A stretch of DNA of 64,000 nt, from assembly GCA_950106755.1 (NCBI GenBank), contig OX467082.1:49928588-49992587 (forward strand). Reading direction: 5' to 3'. Source of the stretch: Climacium dendroides. Lineage: Eukaryota > Streptophyta > Bryopsida > Hypnales > Climaciaceae. Below the pieces are notes generated by a model. It was given only the letters and a program-made list of their open reading frames with translations. It had not been told where the DNA came from and ran no database searches. Below, one piece after another: positions 11,485 through 23,380 of the stretch (the first letter of the stretch is position 1; every line of letters begins with the position of its first letter). A program made the translations under genes and the position numbers.

Positions 11485-11827
11485 AGCCTAGAAAATTGGC
11501 GCTATTGCAAGTTCAAATTTTATATCTAGGTTTGTTGGTATAAATCACGTTTTCAAAGTCAGTATTAGAGTAGGCTTATAAAGTGAAAGTACAAATAATT
11601 AATCCAAAGGAAATTCTAAAATTGACAGAAAGATAAATGCAATGAAAATACCAAAAAAAATTCTACATCTTACAAATAGTAAAATATCTTTTCATTGCAA
11701 CAAGGAATACATATTGAAATATAAATATAATACTTTGCAATATATGCAAATTTTAAAGATAATATATTGGTACTATAGATTTACTTCATATCATGCTAAT
11801 ACTCATCAACTAACTTGTTCACTAACT

Positions 11828-14800
11828 TCAATTGCACGTCTTGATGATTCCGGCAGCAACAAGTACTTGCTTAACTTCATCCAAACTGAGGGTAGGGGCG
11901 TGGATGAATGTGTCTATCTTGTAATCCAATTTACAGAAGTAACGGAAGATGTAATAAAGATGTTTGCAGTTTATATACATACCACGCTTTCCAATTGAAG
12001 TTCCATTCATACCTCCATAATGAGGACAAGTACAAGAAGGAAAATTAGAAAGCGTGATATTATAAACCTTCTGGTTAGGTTCAGTACCAGACAAAAGTGT
12101 AATAATAGCACCAAGTCCAGGGTAAGGAAGGAAGTTCACCCCAGTGATACTTGCTGTAACATTCCTTGCACTCTCCCATTGATTGCGGTGATTTTCGGTG
12201 GGGGCTTTACTACTCCGACGAACTTGCTTACCATTCCGAATAGAAGGAATTCTTTCAGCATGTGCCGGTCGAAGATGAGTCCACAACATAGGCTCAAATA
12301 TCCTTGATGAGGTGAATAGCCGTCGAGGTGACATTGGAATGCTGGATTGCAAGCGAAATCCAGCTTCTTCAAACTCTATAATTTCAGTACGAGTAAGATT
12401 GGTACCAATAAGAACAGGCCAAATCTCAGGGATCTCAGGTCGAGTAAGAACATGGGAACGCTTAGGTCCCATGACACATCGTGCAATTTGGTCAGCACAA
12501 AACCAAAAATCCTCAGTTTGAACTGTTGTCCCCTTATGCTCACGCTTTTGCCCTCTATAAGTAGGGGCAGCAGTGGATAATCCATGCCTGACAATCAATA
12601 GCTTGCATTTGGCTTGTGTGTACTTCTGAATGGCATGACATTGTTTCCTTGACTTGTGTGAAATTCTCGCTATATGCCATTCTGATGTATCACAATCGGT
12701 TTCTACAACAGATTGGGTATGGGGTAAAACTGTATTAGTTTCGACAACTACAACCCCAAGTTGCACTCTACCAACAGCTGATCTGATTTGAACCTGAGGA
12801 TGAGAGAAGTTTACTTTGTCAGGGCGATGAGAATCACCTTCAGAACCAATTGGAAGATCTAATTTCCTTTTGCTGGATCCAAATATTTCTTCACCCTCTA
12901 AATGTGGAATTCGAGTGCATATGTCTTCCGCTCCAGGCATCTCACTAAGTGCATCTGCAATTTTTTTTCCATCTCCAGATGCCATAGCCCTTTTCAATTT
13001 CAAATCTTCTTTAGAGGGGCCTTTTCCAGAAGGGCCCCCACAAAGATAAATCCTGTAGTTGGTCATTTGCATGAAGGCTTGAACCCAGTCATCACACATG
13101 GCAACGAACAAATCAGATCCACGCTTTCCTGAAGCTTGCATCCATTTGTTGTGCATTGTTTCAGCCAAATTGCATGTTGGAATATCTGCTAATTCTTCTA
13201 CTGTCAAATTCTGCAAATATATTAAATGAAGTCAGTCTTTGAAACATTGAGGATATAGGATAAAAAATAGGAAAAAAACAATGAAAGTAGATATCATACC
13301 GTATCCATGATTGCACCCCATTGACGATAGCGAAAGTGCCAAAATGCCAACCAATCCTCGAGTTCGCGAATAGCTGGTTCTGATGCAGCTCCAGAAGAAT
13401 ACCACCAAGCTTTGATTTCTAGGTACATCTTATCTACCTCCAACATTGATGTTGCATCCTTATACTGCCTGCAGAGTCGGATATGTTGTTTCTGAAACTC
13501 TTTGCTGATTAGTTTCTCCGTGTGTTTGTGCATGCTTGTCGCCCAATGGAACAAGCAAGTCCTTTCCCGGTCCACCATTGGAATAGATGGGTCCCCCGAC
13601 CCATACACAGTGCGAACTGCATTAAAGTTGGCCTGAGCACTATCGCACATAAATCCCTTGAAGTTAGGATTTGACACTCCATTTTTTATCATGACCTTAT
13701 TCAAACAACGCCAAAAAATGATCTGGCCTTCAGTGCCCTCAGTCTGCATATCACATACAGCAATGGTCATGACTTTGCAATAAGAGGAATCATAGACGTG
13801 GCAAGCAATAGTCGTCCATAGTTTCACTCTCTTGACATGATCGAATATGATAAAACAATTTTCAAGGTTGCCGCCTGGTTGCATCCGTCGTACAAGGTCC
13901 ACTCCACTTCCAGGTCCATCCACGAGCATCTTGAATAAATAGACCTTGTCTTGCCCTTGTCCTGGAAATACACTATCGTGGATATATTCCATTTTGGCAC
14001 GTCCCTTCATGTCTAGAATTCGATCAATCTCACCTCCTCCTTTGTTGTTGCTCCGAAAAGAGGAAATGATGTTGCGTACATTGGGCGAGCTAAGGAGCTT
14101 GAACTTATCCATGACATTCTCTAATGCATCACCGTGAAGCATCTCCTTTGGTCCAGGCCCATCGTGAATAAGAAACGTGTCAAGGAATTCCTTACTTGCC
14201 GCCAAGGTGATGGCAGAAGTTTTGGCTGTTGGAGTCTTAGCTACTTCGTTAGCAATTAGCCCAGTAATTGCTTCAAGAGACTCTCTACATTGACCATCAG
14301 TAACTGGATGTGAATGAACACCCAAATGGATGCATGCACGTGACAAATCTCCACTTCTGAGTACATAATAAATTTGCGAGTTACATAGACTAAGACAAGT
14401 AGGAGGTTGTCTGCAGACTTTACAGAGTACAGTAGAGTCAGGAGGAGGAATCTGACCTACACTAAAAGGATGTTTGGTGGTTCCAATCCACTCAGTTTCA
14501 TTGCTTTTCAAAGCTCATGTGCGATAGTCACATTTCGTATTTTCACAAATCAAGTGTCCAATACAATGCGATTTTCTGAACTTCAAACCTAAGTCATTAT
14601 GGATGTTTGATGTCATAGTGCGACACCATGCATGACCATCGTATCGCTTGTCCATACCTTCCATGCCTCTAGCTCCACATGTAGATCCACGACAAGGTGG
14701 TAGCTCGAAAAGAACATCCCCATCAAATCTAGATGGGAGGAACTGAACCTTCTGATAGTCAATGGCATCAAAATCAATTTGGGCAAGTTCATTTCGTGAT

Positions 14801-15441
14801 CCAGGCACTGAAGACAATTTGCGAAGGCATTCTAACACAGTTAAGGAATTGCCTTGATTGGGAGGGAGAGGGGGGCGAGAAAACACGGATGATGTTGGAC
14901 TACTAAGTGTACTACGGAAGATAGTAGGAATGGATGAATCTACCATACATGGAAAAACAACATTCGAAGAAGAAGGTTGGCAGACTTTCAGTGGCACCTC
15001 GCCTTCAGAATCGCTAGACAACTCAATTACAGGTTCTAGAGACTCGCGTTTGATATTGAACACAATTGTATTCTCAAAGCATCCACTACCTAAAGACTCC
15101 ACTTTTACAGGACATGGTAATGGATGTTCACCCTTGGAGTTATCAGAAGTAAGTTTCAATATTTCAGTTGAAGGTGGCAAGAGCTCCGACAAGAGACCAT
15201 AAACTCTATAGCGCCCTGCAGAAAGAAGCCTATAGAATCCTTCATGATCACTACATCTTGACTGCAAGATAGACTCCTTAACAACGCCGTGATCTCCTTG
15301 GACTTCTTCTTCCACAATAATAGAAGAAGGGGTGAATCCAAACCGGACATGAAGGAGATGGGCAAGTACACGAACGAAACCTTGATTATCTAGTGGTAAA
15401 ATAAATGGAACATCATGACCTTTAGCAACAATACTAGCCAT
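11828..15441 (-). pseudogene. MULE-type transposase with SWIM zinc finger, one in-frame TGA
   Basis: The gene has two exons (15441-13300 and 13210-11828) around an 89-bp intron (13211-13299) with GTATGA donor and TTGCAG acceptor. The frame encodes about 1,170 residues from an ATG at 15441. A single TGA at 14515-14517 lies in frame, and the same frame continues on both sides. The N-terminal 300 residues are low-similarity and Ser/Pro-rich. A Cys/His cluster follows (CIGHLICENTKCDY, then CKVCRQPPTC). The DDE core reads FDHVKR near residue 534, GFMCDSAQANFNAV with Asp near 600, then CLFHW, the C-x2-H signature. A C-terminal SWIM finger has CTC near 1107 and CKH near 1129 (C-x-C-x19-C-x-H). This is the order of Mutator-like transposases, which cut and paste the element by its termini. 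It is transcribed away from the ParB-like gene. Confidence 0.8.
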
Positions 15442-16117
15442 AGTGAAGCATTAAGAAAATGGGGGGCAAGACGTAGTTTGAAGAAGCAAAGAATGAAGTT
15501 TGTAAGTGCAAGAGGTGTGAATATAAAGGAGAAAATTATAGGGGTTGTTCGAAATGAATGAAATTTTTTTCATGGATGTACTGGAATTTGAAATTGGATT
15601 GATAATTTGAATGGTCATGAATAAATATTATATGGAGATTTGATATAGAAAAAGGTATATTAATAGTAGGTGTAATGAAGTTGGGTAAGACGGCGTACTG
15701 TATGGCATCAATTAACGCATGACCAATAATAAATGGATTATAGTATGAAGGATATCAATATGTATTAGACCAAGTTGACAGTGTTACAACTGTCACTGAC
15801 AATAGAAGATAAGCCGTCAAGCATAATAGTTGATGATGACGTATGACATATTTACAATTATAATTAAATATCTAGTGATAGTCTGACAAGATTAAAAAAA
15901 TAGTGGTTGATGACAATATGAATAGGAAAAAAAACTAGCCGTTATTTAATTATGAAATGAAAATATATCCTTATAAAGAGGAATTAGAGTTGTCTTATAG
16001 AATATGGAAGGTTGCAGGACATGAGGAAGCAGTAGATAGAAATGTGAGTTTCAAAGAGGGTGTGATGTAGTATGGCAGACGTTGATATTGTAATGCCTTG
16101 ATAGTTGATTATTTCAA
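15442..16117. promoter_or_regulatory. Divergent promoter region between the two transposon genes
   Basis: These 676 AT-rich bases separate the start codons of two genes facing away from each other, so both promoters must lie here. TATA-like stretches occur (for example near 15530 and 15645), but none can be assigned to a start. No inverted or tandem repeat stands out. Confidence 0.6.
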
Positions 16118-19100
16118 ATGCAAGAGGATTTGCTTTCACCATCGTTAGTGGTTGACACTCTAGTTACACACAGGAAGAAGAGGAAGAAAAGTAGCTTTCG
16201 TTATTCAAGTAGAAGGCAATTGTTAAGGGCTAGAATGATTAGACGGTTGTCTCGAATTAGTGCAGGTGATTTGTCAAGCTCAATGAGGAATTTAACATAT
16301 GGAGATATAGTTCCATGTGAAGTAATAGAAGAGGATATTGTAGAGGTTGGACGTATTTCTTGTGAAGGTCAACCAGAGATAGCTTCTGTCTATAGCGATT
16401 GTAATGAACACACTGACGAAGAAGAAAAAGATGAAGTAGATGAAGACACAGAAGAAGAGGAAGAACATCAACAATTAGCACTACGAACATTGGAGTTGGA
16501 GATAGAACTTGAAGGTACAAACATAGAGGTATGTAAATAATTTCTTCAAGCAATGGTAAATTAGAAAGTATGTGAAATTTTTTTTAAGACACATTTGTAG
16601 GAACTTTATATGATTTTGTGCGTGTCGGAAGCACGATTCCAACGGTATATAGCACGTAAAAAACGGATGCATAATGAGTGTTTTACGGCTTAAAAACTAA
16701 AACAGCATCTTGGAATCTTGCCTGAAATCTTTATAAACCGCAGATTTTTAGGCCAAATCCAGCCTTTTGATTTTCAGCAGGTTTTGGCAATTTTTGTAAA
16801 ATTGCTCGAGTGTCCAAAAAATTTGGAAAAAGATTAGGGGAAATCTGACCCGTAGAATCTATGAGTACAAAAATTTTTGGCTTTAAATCTTGAAAATTGA
16901 ATAAGTTATTCAAAAGATTCCTTTGAAGTACATCTACCAATTTTATACTTGTTTTTTTTTTTTTTTTTTTTGGAGACTTGTTTCAACCTAAACCTTGTGG
17001 TTTCGGCGCACATTGTCTTTCAACTTTTGAAGGTATCAGAGGAAGAAGAAGCTTTCCCCATGGACGAAGGAGAGGCTATAGAGGAGGCTACGGCGGAATC
17101 ATCGCGACGATTTGAGCGTGGAGCAACGATGATTCAAGAAAAAGAAGGGACAGCAAGTGTGCCGAGTGAGTCAAATTCAGGTGCGTGCCTCATTTTTTTC
17201 CGCCTCTTCAGACCCCAGCCGTTGACGGCTACGCTTTTTCCAATTCTATTTTGTTTTCAAAATTGCTTGGAATTGCCTTCATGTTTGTCTCTCCAATGGA
17301 CAGCCATTGACGGTCACGCTTTTCTGAATTCCAGTTTAGGGTTTAGGGTGCTACAATTTCGTAGAGCCCTACAATTTTTTGAGCCTTCTTAAACCCCAGC
17401 CGTTAACGGCTCCGCTTTTCTGAACTGTAATTTAGGAATTAGGATGCTACGATTTTGTAGAGTACTATAATTTTTTGAGCCTTCTTAAACCCCAGCCGTT
17501 AACGGCTACGCTTTTCTGAACTCAAATTTAGGAATTAGGGTGTTCCAATTTTGTAGAGCACTACAATTTCTTCAGCCTTCTTACACCCCAGCCGTTCATG
17601 GCTATAGTTTTGAGATACACATTTGCTTCTACAAAACATTAGGAATTTAGGCAAATGCTGAAATTTTTGGCTTCTATAGAACATTAAGGATTTCATCAGA
17701 TGCTGAAATCTTTGTAACTTTAGACCCCAGCCGTTAACAGCTATGCTTCTACAGACATAAATTTCATGTCTATACATGCTATATTGCTCAATACTTGCCG
17801 AATTGGCAAATTCTGAAAATTTTCAGGACTTCATAGACCCCAGCCGTTGACGGCCATGCTTTTAGAGACTTTTATTCTTTTCCCAATGTATGCTACATTA
17901 CTCAATATTTGTCAAATGCTGAAATTTTGCAAGACTTCATAGACCTTAGCCATTGACGGCCATGCTTTTAGAAACTTCTATTTTTTTTACTAATGTATGC
18001 TACATTGCTCAACAATAGCCAATTCCTAAAAATTTTCAGGACTTGATAGACCCTAGCCGTTGACGGCCATGCTTTTAGAGACTTCTATTTTTTTCCCCAA
18101 TGTATGTTACATTGCTCAACAGTAGCCAATTTCTGAAATTTTTCAGGGCTTCATAGACCCCTGCCGTTGACGGCCATGCTTTTAGAGACTTTGATTTTCT
18201 TCCCAATGTATGCTACATTGTTTATTTTATGTTGAAAATTTTAGGCCTCCTTAGACCACATTCATTAATGATTTCTATACGAAATGTATATATTATTGTA
18301 CATACATGTAGACTAAAACTTGTTCTAATCGTCATGTGCACATTGTTCTTGACATGTTGACAGAAAGAGATCCAGAAGCTGATGCCGCACTTCAACCTCT
18401 TTCTCAAGATGAACTTGAGTTACAGTTGCATGGATTCTTGAAGAAGGAGACTGTGAATACTTCTTCTCGTCTTGAGCGGTTGAGGTATCAACCACGACCT
18501 AAATCGAAAATCAATATTCCTTTATGTCGTATGATATCTCTATCGGTGGTAAGGCCTTTCTTGAAGAATGATGTCATGAATTTAGCTGCATACTTTGTTA
18601 CTTGTGGTTACATGGAAGGAAATGGAGTTTTCTATGTTGCCTTGGAGAACAATGAGGGGAAGACAATAGATGTTACGGATGAAATCATCAAAACATGGAG
18701 TCCAAACTGGGTGAGAGCAAATGCTACATTTGAGAGAGAATTGCAAAATGATGAGGACCTCAAAATTTTTTCTGGCAAGATGTTTATGGTATGGGATGGC
18801 AACCATCGTTTGCAAGCATGGATGCCTCTTATCAACCGAGATCATGCGGACGACTTTCAATGGCATTATGTTGTTGAAAGTATCATTTTGGAGGTCAAAG
18901 GGGATGTTGCAACTATGTTGACAGCATTACATGAAGTCAATTGGTAAACCATTATATTTCTTGATCCCTTTTTATTTTATTCATTTCTTTTGTTTTCCAA
19001 GTTTGTTTCACTTGAATCATTATCTATACTGCTATTCTGCATTCTGTTATTTCAAAGTTTTTTTTTTTATGTTCTAATATAATAAATTTTATTTTGGCAG

Positions 19101-22100
19101 GAGAAATCAGAAGTCCCATGTCTCCATAAATCTTGTTCACAAGCTCTATCGCATTCAAAATATTGCCGGACAGCCACTCTCGTATTTTAAAAAACTTGTT
19201 TCTAAGGAGGATCTTCTTGCAGCTGAAGCCAAGCAAAAATCGAAACAGAGAACTTGGTTCACTTTAACTCTTGAGGCTCTAAATGGAGTCTTATACCAGG
19301 TTCATTTCTTCATTTTCTTTTCTAGTTTTCAAATTTTTTTGAATGTATAGGTTTCTTGACATTAGCTTTTTTTTTAATTGCATTTCATATCTCTTCCTCT
19401 ACTATTCAAAACATTTGTTATCATTTGCATTTATGTTTTTTCTTACATATTCTTCACTTTTTGCAGCAAGAATTGGAGGATGCTGTTGTTGCTGCTCAAA
19501 GAAAATTCTATGAGAAGTATCCCAATCCAGTGGATTGGACTTCAAGTGCAGTTTTTGAGTGGGTTTCAAAAGCTGTTGACAAGGTCAAGGTAGCTTCTCA
19601 TTCAGAATTGAAGAAGCAACTTCCCATTGCAGATCCAAAGCATACGAGCGCATTTTTGGAGCAGATAAAGCTTCACTATGAAACTCATGACGACAATCCA
19701 GAGATGACCTAAGAAAAACTTTGGATGTTGGCAACTTCAGCGATGGATACTTCTATGAAGATCAAGTGGCTTGAGAGATGGAATAAGTCTCCTTCTCTTC
19801 GTGAGGCTCTCAAATTCCCTAAACCGAAATTCAGTGATCTCGAATTTCCTGAGTGGCTTCATAAAGCTACGTGGTGGGCTCAAGTGAGTACTTATCTTTC
19901 TTTCCTATTGTTTTAGTATTAATTCCTTGAACCTTTTGGATCAATCAAAAATTCAAAACATTATTTCTAATTTACAATTTATGTGTATGGCAGTTGGCTA
20001 TTGAGACAGAAAAACTCTTCAATGCTACAGTGGCAGATTTGAACGTATCTATTGACTATCTTCCCGATGGTATGGATCCCTTGCCTACTATTTTTGATTA
20101 TGTGGAGACTATGCGCATATTGTTGTGGAATACTGCATTCTTCCGTGAATTTGCTATCGATAAGGGGGTTCACAAGAACAACAAGATAGACAAGCAACTC
20201 AACTTCAAATCAGCCATGCAAAGGATGCTTTATAGATACTTTAAGTATGTTCTCTTCCCTGCCAAAGCCATTTCCAAAACTCCCACTTTCTTTGCCAATT
20301 ATTTGGACAAAGAAAGTGAAGAGTGCATGTTCACAGAGGGGATCATGGAATCTTGGGATCCCATGCATTGGGAAAAATGTGGGTGGTATTTGGATTGTCC
20401 CCTCAAAAGACCACCAACTTTTGATGTTGTCCTCCGAGATTCTATTGAGCCTACCCTCAAGGGTACAGCTATAGATGTTCTCAAGAAGGTCAGTAAGGAT
20501 GCAGCCAAGAAGACCAAGAAGACCAAGTCTAAGAAGTTGGTGGTTGAACTCGATGATTCCAATGAAGATGTACCAGTTCAAGATACTTTGAAGAATCTTG
20601 TTGTTACTATACCTTCTTCTTTCGATGTTGAAGCAAAACTCCCTGCTTCAAAGCGCCAGAAGACATCTTCTACTTCCGTTGTTTTGGTACCAACCTCCTC
20701 TCCTACCTTTGAGCTAGCTCCCAAGCTTAAAGGTATGATGAGTACATTGGCTCCTTTGTCTACCAATCCTACATCTCTTGATCTAATCTTAAATGATTCT
20801 TTTGTTAGAATCGTGGAAGAGAAGAAGAAAAATGGTACATTTGGTACATCATATGACAACATTATAGCTTTTCTCTCAAAGGTCAGTTCATTTTTTTTAT
20901 TTGTTTTCTTTTCATCTCATTTTTATTATTATGAAATCATACATATTCTACCCAATTTACATCTTTTCATTTTGTTCTTTTATGACTTTGACATCTTCTG
21001 TTATGAATTAACATTTTTGAAATTTATCTTTATAGGTCGGTGAAGGTAGAGAGTTCTTTTTTGATGGCAAAATTCAAAAGAGACCAGCTGTAGACCTCAT
21101 CATTGCAGAGTATCCAGATGGTCTTCCAGTTCCAGGGGTTTCAAATCCATCATCTGAAATCCCTCATTGGAATGCTAGCATTCCAAGTTTTCTCCATGTA
21201 ATGATGGCATTCTCTCTCACCTATCTTCATGATAATGGAGCATTTCTTCTATTTTATCCTGATACTTCTACGGTGAAGAGAGAAGTGTCCGGATTCTTCA
21301 AGAACTACAAGTTGAAGATCAAGGATGAGTGGACTATCATAAATTGCTTACATTTGGCAAATCCCATGAACCCATCCAAATTTGTAAGTAGTAATTTCAA
21401 TCTTTCACTTTTTATTTTGATTCACTTGTTATTGCAGTTATTTTCATTTTAAGTGTACATTCTAATTTGATTTTGATTTTGATTTGCAGACTTTGAAGTT
21501 CAAGGCTTTGCTATTGATTCAATCATTAGCCTCTGCTATTGCTAGGCAACCTCGAGAGCTTCAAATTTCTATTGATCCCTCAATTCCTGAGGTTGATTTA
21601 ACCACAGATGATGTCCTTTTCAACACTATTACGACAACAACTCAATCATGTAGAAAGGAAGATGGCAAGCCATGGAGGGGTGCTAAGGAAAAATCTGAGA
21701 TTCTCATGAAGCTTTTTGTTCATGGCTTAAGCCCTACAAATGGTATTGTGGTAGACATGACTGCCTCTACAGGTATTGTAATCTACAACATTGAATCATT
21801 ATTGTTGTATATTCTGATTTGATTTTTTTCTCTACCTTCTAATTTTGATGTTCTTATAATGTCAATATTGTGTCTTATACAGGTTCTTCCATCAGAGCAG
21901 CTCATTCATCTAATCGTCACATTCTAGCATTAGAAAGTGATGCCAAGCTTTTTGATGAGGTACTGAAGCCATTACAAACACCTACTATCATCTCTAAGAC
22001 TCTTCATTCTACTACCACGGATGATGGTATGGAGATTGATGACGACTCTCCAATTGAAGATGTCGAGTTACTTGACTTATGTGAGTAAGTTTTTTTTTGT

Positions 22101-22421
22101 TTTTTTTTTCAACAATTGCAATTCAAAATTCAATACTTTGAATTTTAATTTGTTATTACATACTCAAACATATGGTTTGTTGTTTGCAGTTGGATGAGTC
22201 CATCACCAAGACAGACCTTGCCTTTTTTCCGACACTCTGAATTTTTTAGAAGTCCTTCTCTGAGTCCTCGTGGCCTACCTATTTATGCTGAAGATTTAGC
22301 ATTAGCTTATGCTAATGTTTCATCTGATTCGTCTTCGATCTCTCTATCACCTCATAGATCTTATGATCCTAGAGTATGTTCTTATTTTGAACTCAGTGTA
22401 TCTGAGTCGGACGATATTTGA
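16118..22421 (+). pseudogene. ParB-domain / N6-N4 methyltransferase-like protein of the transposon, one in-frame TAA
   Basis: Ten exons join in frame with GT-AG introns: 16118-16528, 17033-17180, 18364-18943, 19101-19299, 19467-19883, 19994-20881, 21036-21383, 21490-21772, 21883-22084 and 22190-22421, giving about 1,235 codons. The N-terminus is basic (RKKRKKSSFRYSSRR) then very acidic. Exon 3 has a ParB/sulfiredoxin-fold core ending FMVWDGNHRLQAW near residues 327-339; the DGNHRL phrase is the nucleotide-binding signature of that fold. A Lys-rich NLS-like stretch (KKTKKTKSKK) lies near 757. Exon 7 has VDLIIAEYPDG (about 900-910) where methylases have an (N/D)PPY motif IV. Exons 8-9 have KPWRGAKEKSEILMKL, then VVDMTASTGSS and RHILALESD (from about 1084), matching motif X and motif I of the permuted (beta-type) N6/N4 methylases. 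Both catalytic motifs are altered, so activity is doubtful. A TAA at 19710-19712 interrupts exon 5. Confidence 0.72.
17205..18215 (+). repeat. Intronic array of about ten palindromic-core repeats
   Basis: Intron 2 of the ParB-like gene holds about ten degenerate copies of a phrase like GACCCCAGCCGTTGACGGC followed by (T/C)A(T/C)GCTTTT. Cores lie near 17218, 17302, 17399, 17495, 17591, 17730, 17843, 17949, 18056 and 18163, so the spacing is 84-139 bp and about 107 bp in the last four. Two cores are the perfect 12-bp palindrome GCCGTTAACGGC. In the 3' half the whole unit repeats, including a TATGCTACATTGCTCAA-like phrase. Palindromic iterated sites suit protein binding, but no binding protein is shown. 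Confidence 0.85.
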
Positions 22422-23247
22422 GTTTGATTTCATACTTTTATATTTGATTTCTATTTACTTTATTCTATTTTGAATCTAACTATACATGATGTGGCAACAA
22501 TTCCATTTGATGGCCTTAAACTTCACTCTCTGTTCAAATTGAATAATAAATTGCAAGCCTTGAATTACACTACACCATTGGACTTTATAAAATTCTACAT
22601 AATTCACTTTAATTTGGAAGTAAATTAAACTATTAAAAATTGGATTTGTTTCAAAAAAATAGTTTGATTAAGATAGTCCAAAAATAGAGGCATTGACTAG
22701 AAAAATAATTGCTTCATTCATTCTAGGTTAATACATATACCTAGTATAATAAATGAATATTTTGTACATTTAAAATATTCAAAATTCAAGATTTTCTATT
22801 TTTATTTTAAATCATTTTTAAAAAATTAAAAAAAATAAATGGACCATTTTCATTCTTTAAATTTACATGAAGGCCAACAATTAAGACTTCATTTATCACA
22901 TAATCATAAACTCAAGACCATTTTTATGATCTAATGCTTGTAATATTTTGCCTATCATCAAATTTATATTCAACATCTACAATCCATGTTTATTGCCCCT
23001 TCTATTTTTACTTGATAAATGTGCCCTTTAAATAATGGTATTACAATGCATTGTATTTATCTCATATATGTCTTGTAGTGAAATATCCTAAACCACTATA
23101 TAGACCTATTTTCATTATGTGTTACTTACAAAAATTTCCTATTTTATAATATTTCAATTTAATAAAATATATTGGTTCAATTTGGGGGGGACAAAATCAA
23201 ATAGGAACAAATTCATTTGTTGTTTATTTGGACTATAGATCCTTGCA
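22422..23247. other. AT-rich 3' region of the transposon
   Basis: I see no gene. The stretch lies between the last exon of the ParB-like gene and the right subterminal block, and probably contains its polyadenylation signals. Confidence 0.5.
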
Positions 23248-23368
23248 TTTAAATCCACGGTCATAGGACCTGAACAGATTTAGGAATCCTAAATGGATAA
23301 AAAAATGGAGGCTCATAGGCTCACAGGCTCATAGGCTCACGCTCACAAGCTCACAAACTAGCATCCCC
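23248..23368 (-). repeat. Right terminal and subterminal inverted repeats
   Basis: Complementing this stretch gives GGGGATGCTAGTTTGTGAGC at the outer end, then GTGAGCCTATGAGCC-type repeats, then a block containing ATGACCGTGGATTTAAA. The order matches the left end. The GCTCA/TAGGCTCA tandem copies span about 23310-23355. Confidence 0.78.
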
Positions 23369-23369
23369 G

Positions 23370-23380
23370 CATGTTAGCCC
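23370..23380. repeat. Candidate target-site duplication, right
   Basis: CATGTTAGCCC is identical to 11250-11260. Confidence 0.7.

Larger units (their letters stand above)
11261..23368. mobile_element. 12.1-kb Mutator-like transposon carrying transposase and ParB-methyltransferase-like genes
   Basis: The element is bounded by inverted termini. The left end reads AACGACGCTAGCATGTGAGC and the right end, complemented, GGGGATGCTAGTTTGTGAGC. Both continue through repeats of GTGAGC and a shared GTGAGCCTATGAGC-like phrase. A second inverted block, with GACCGTGGATTTAAA in common, lies at 11462-11484 and 23248-23270. Inside are two divergent genes separated by about 0.68 kb: the transposase leftwards and the ParB/methyltransferase-like gene rightwards. 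G-poor sequence flanks both sides. Each gene has a single in-frame stop, so this copy is probably non-functional but young. The MULE assignment rests on the transposase and the 11-bp flanking repeat. Confidence 0.8.

Noticed and set aside
17205..18215. CRISPR-like repeat array
   Set aside because: Units are long, degenerate and uneven, inside a eukaryotic intron, with no spacer uniformity or cas genes.
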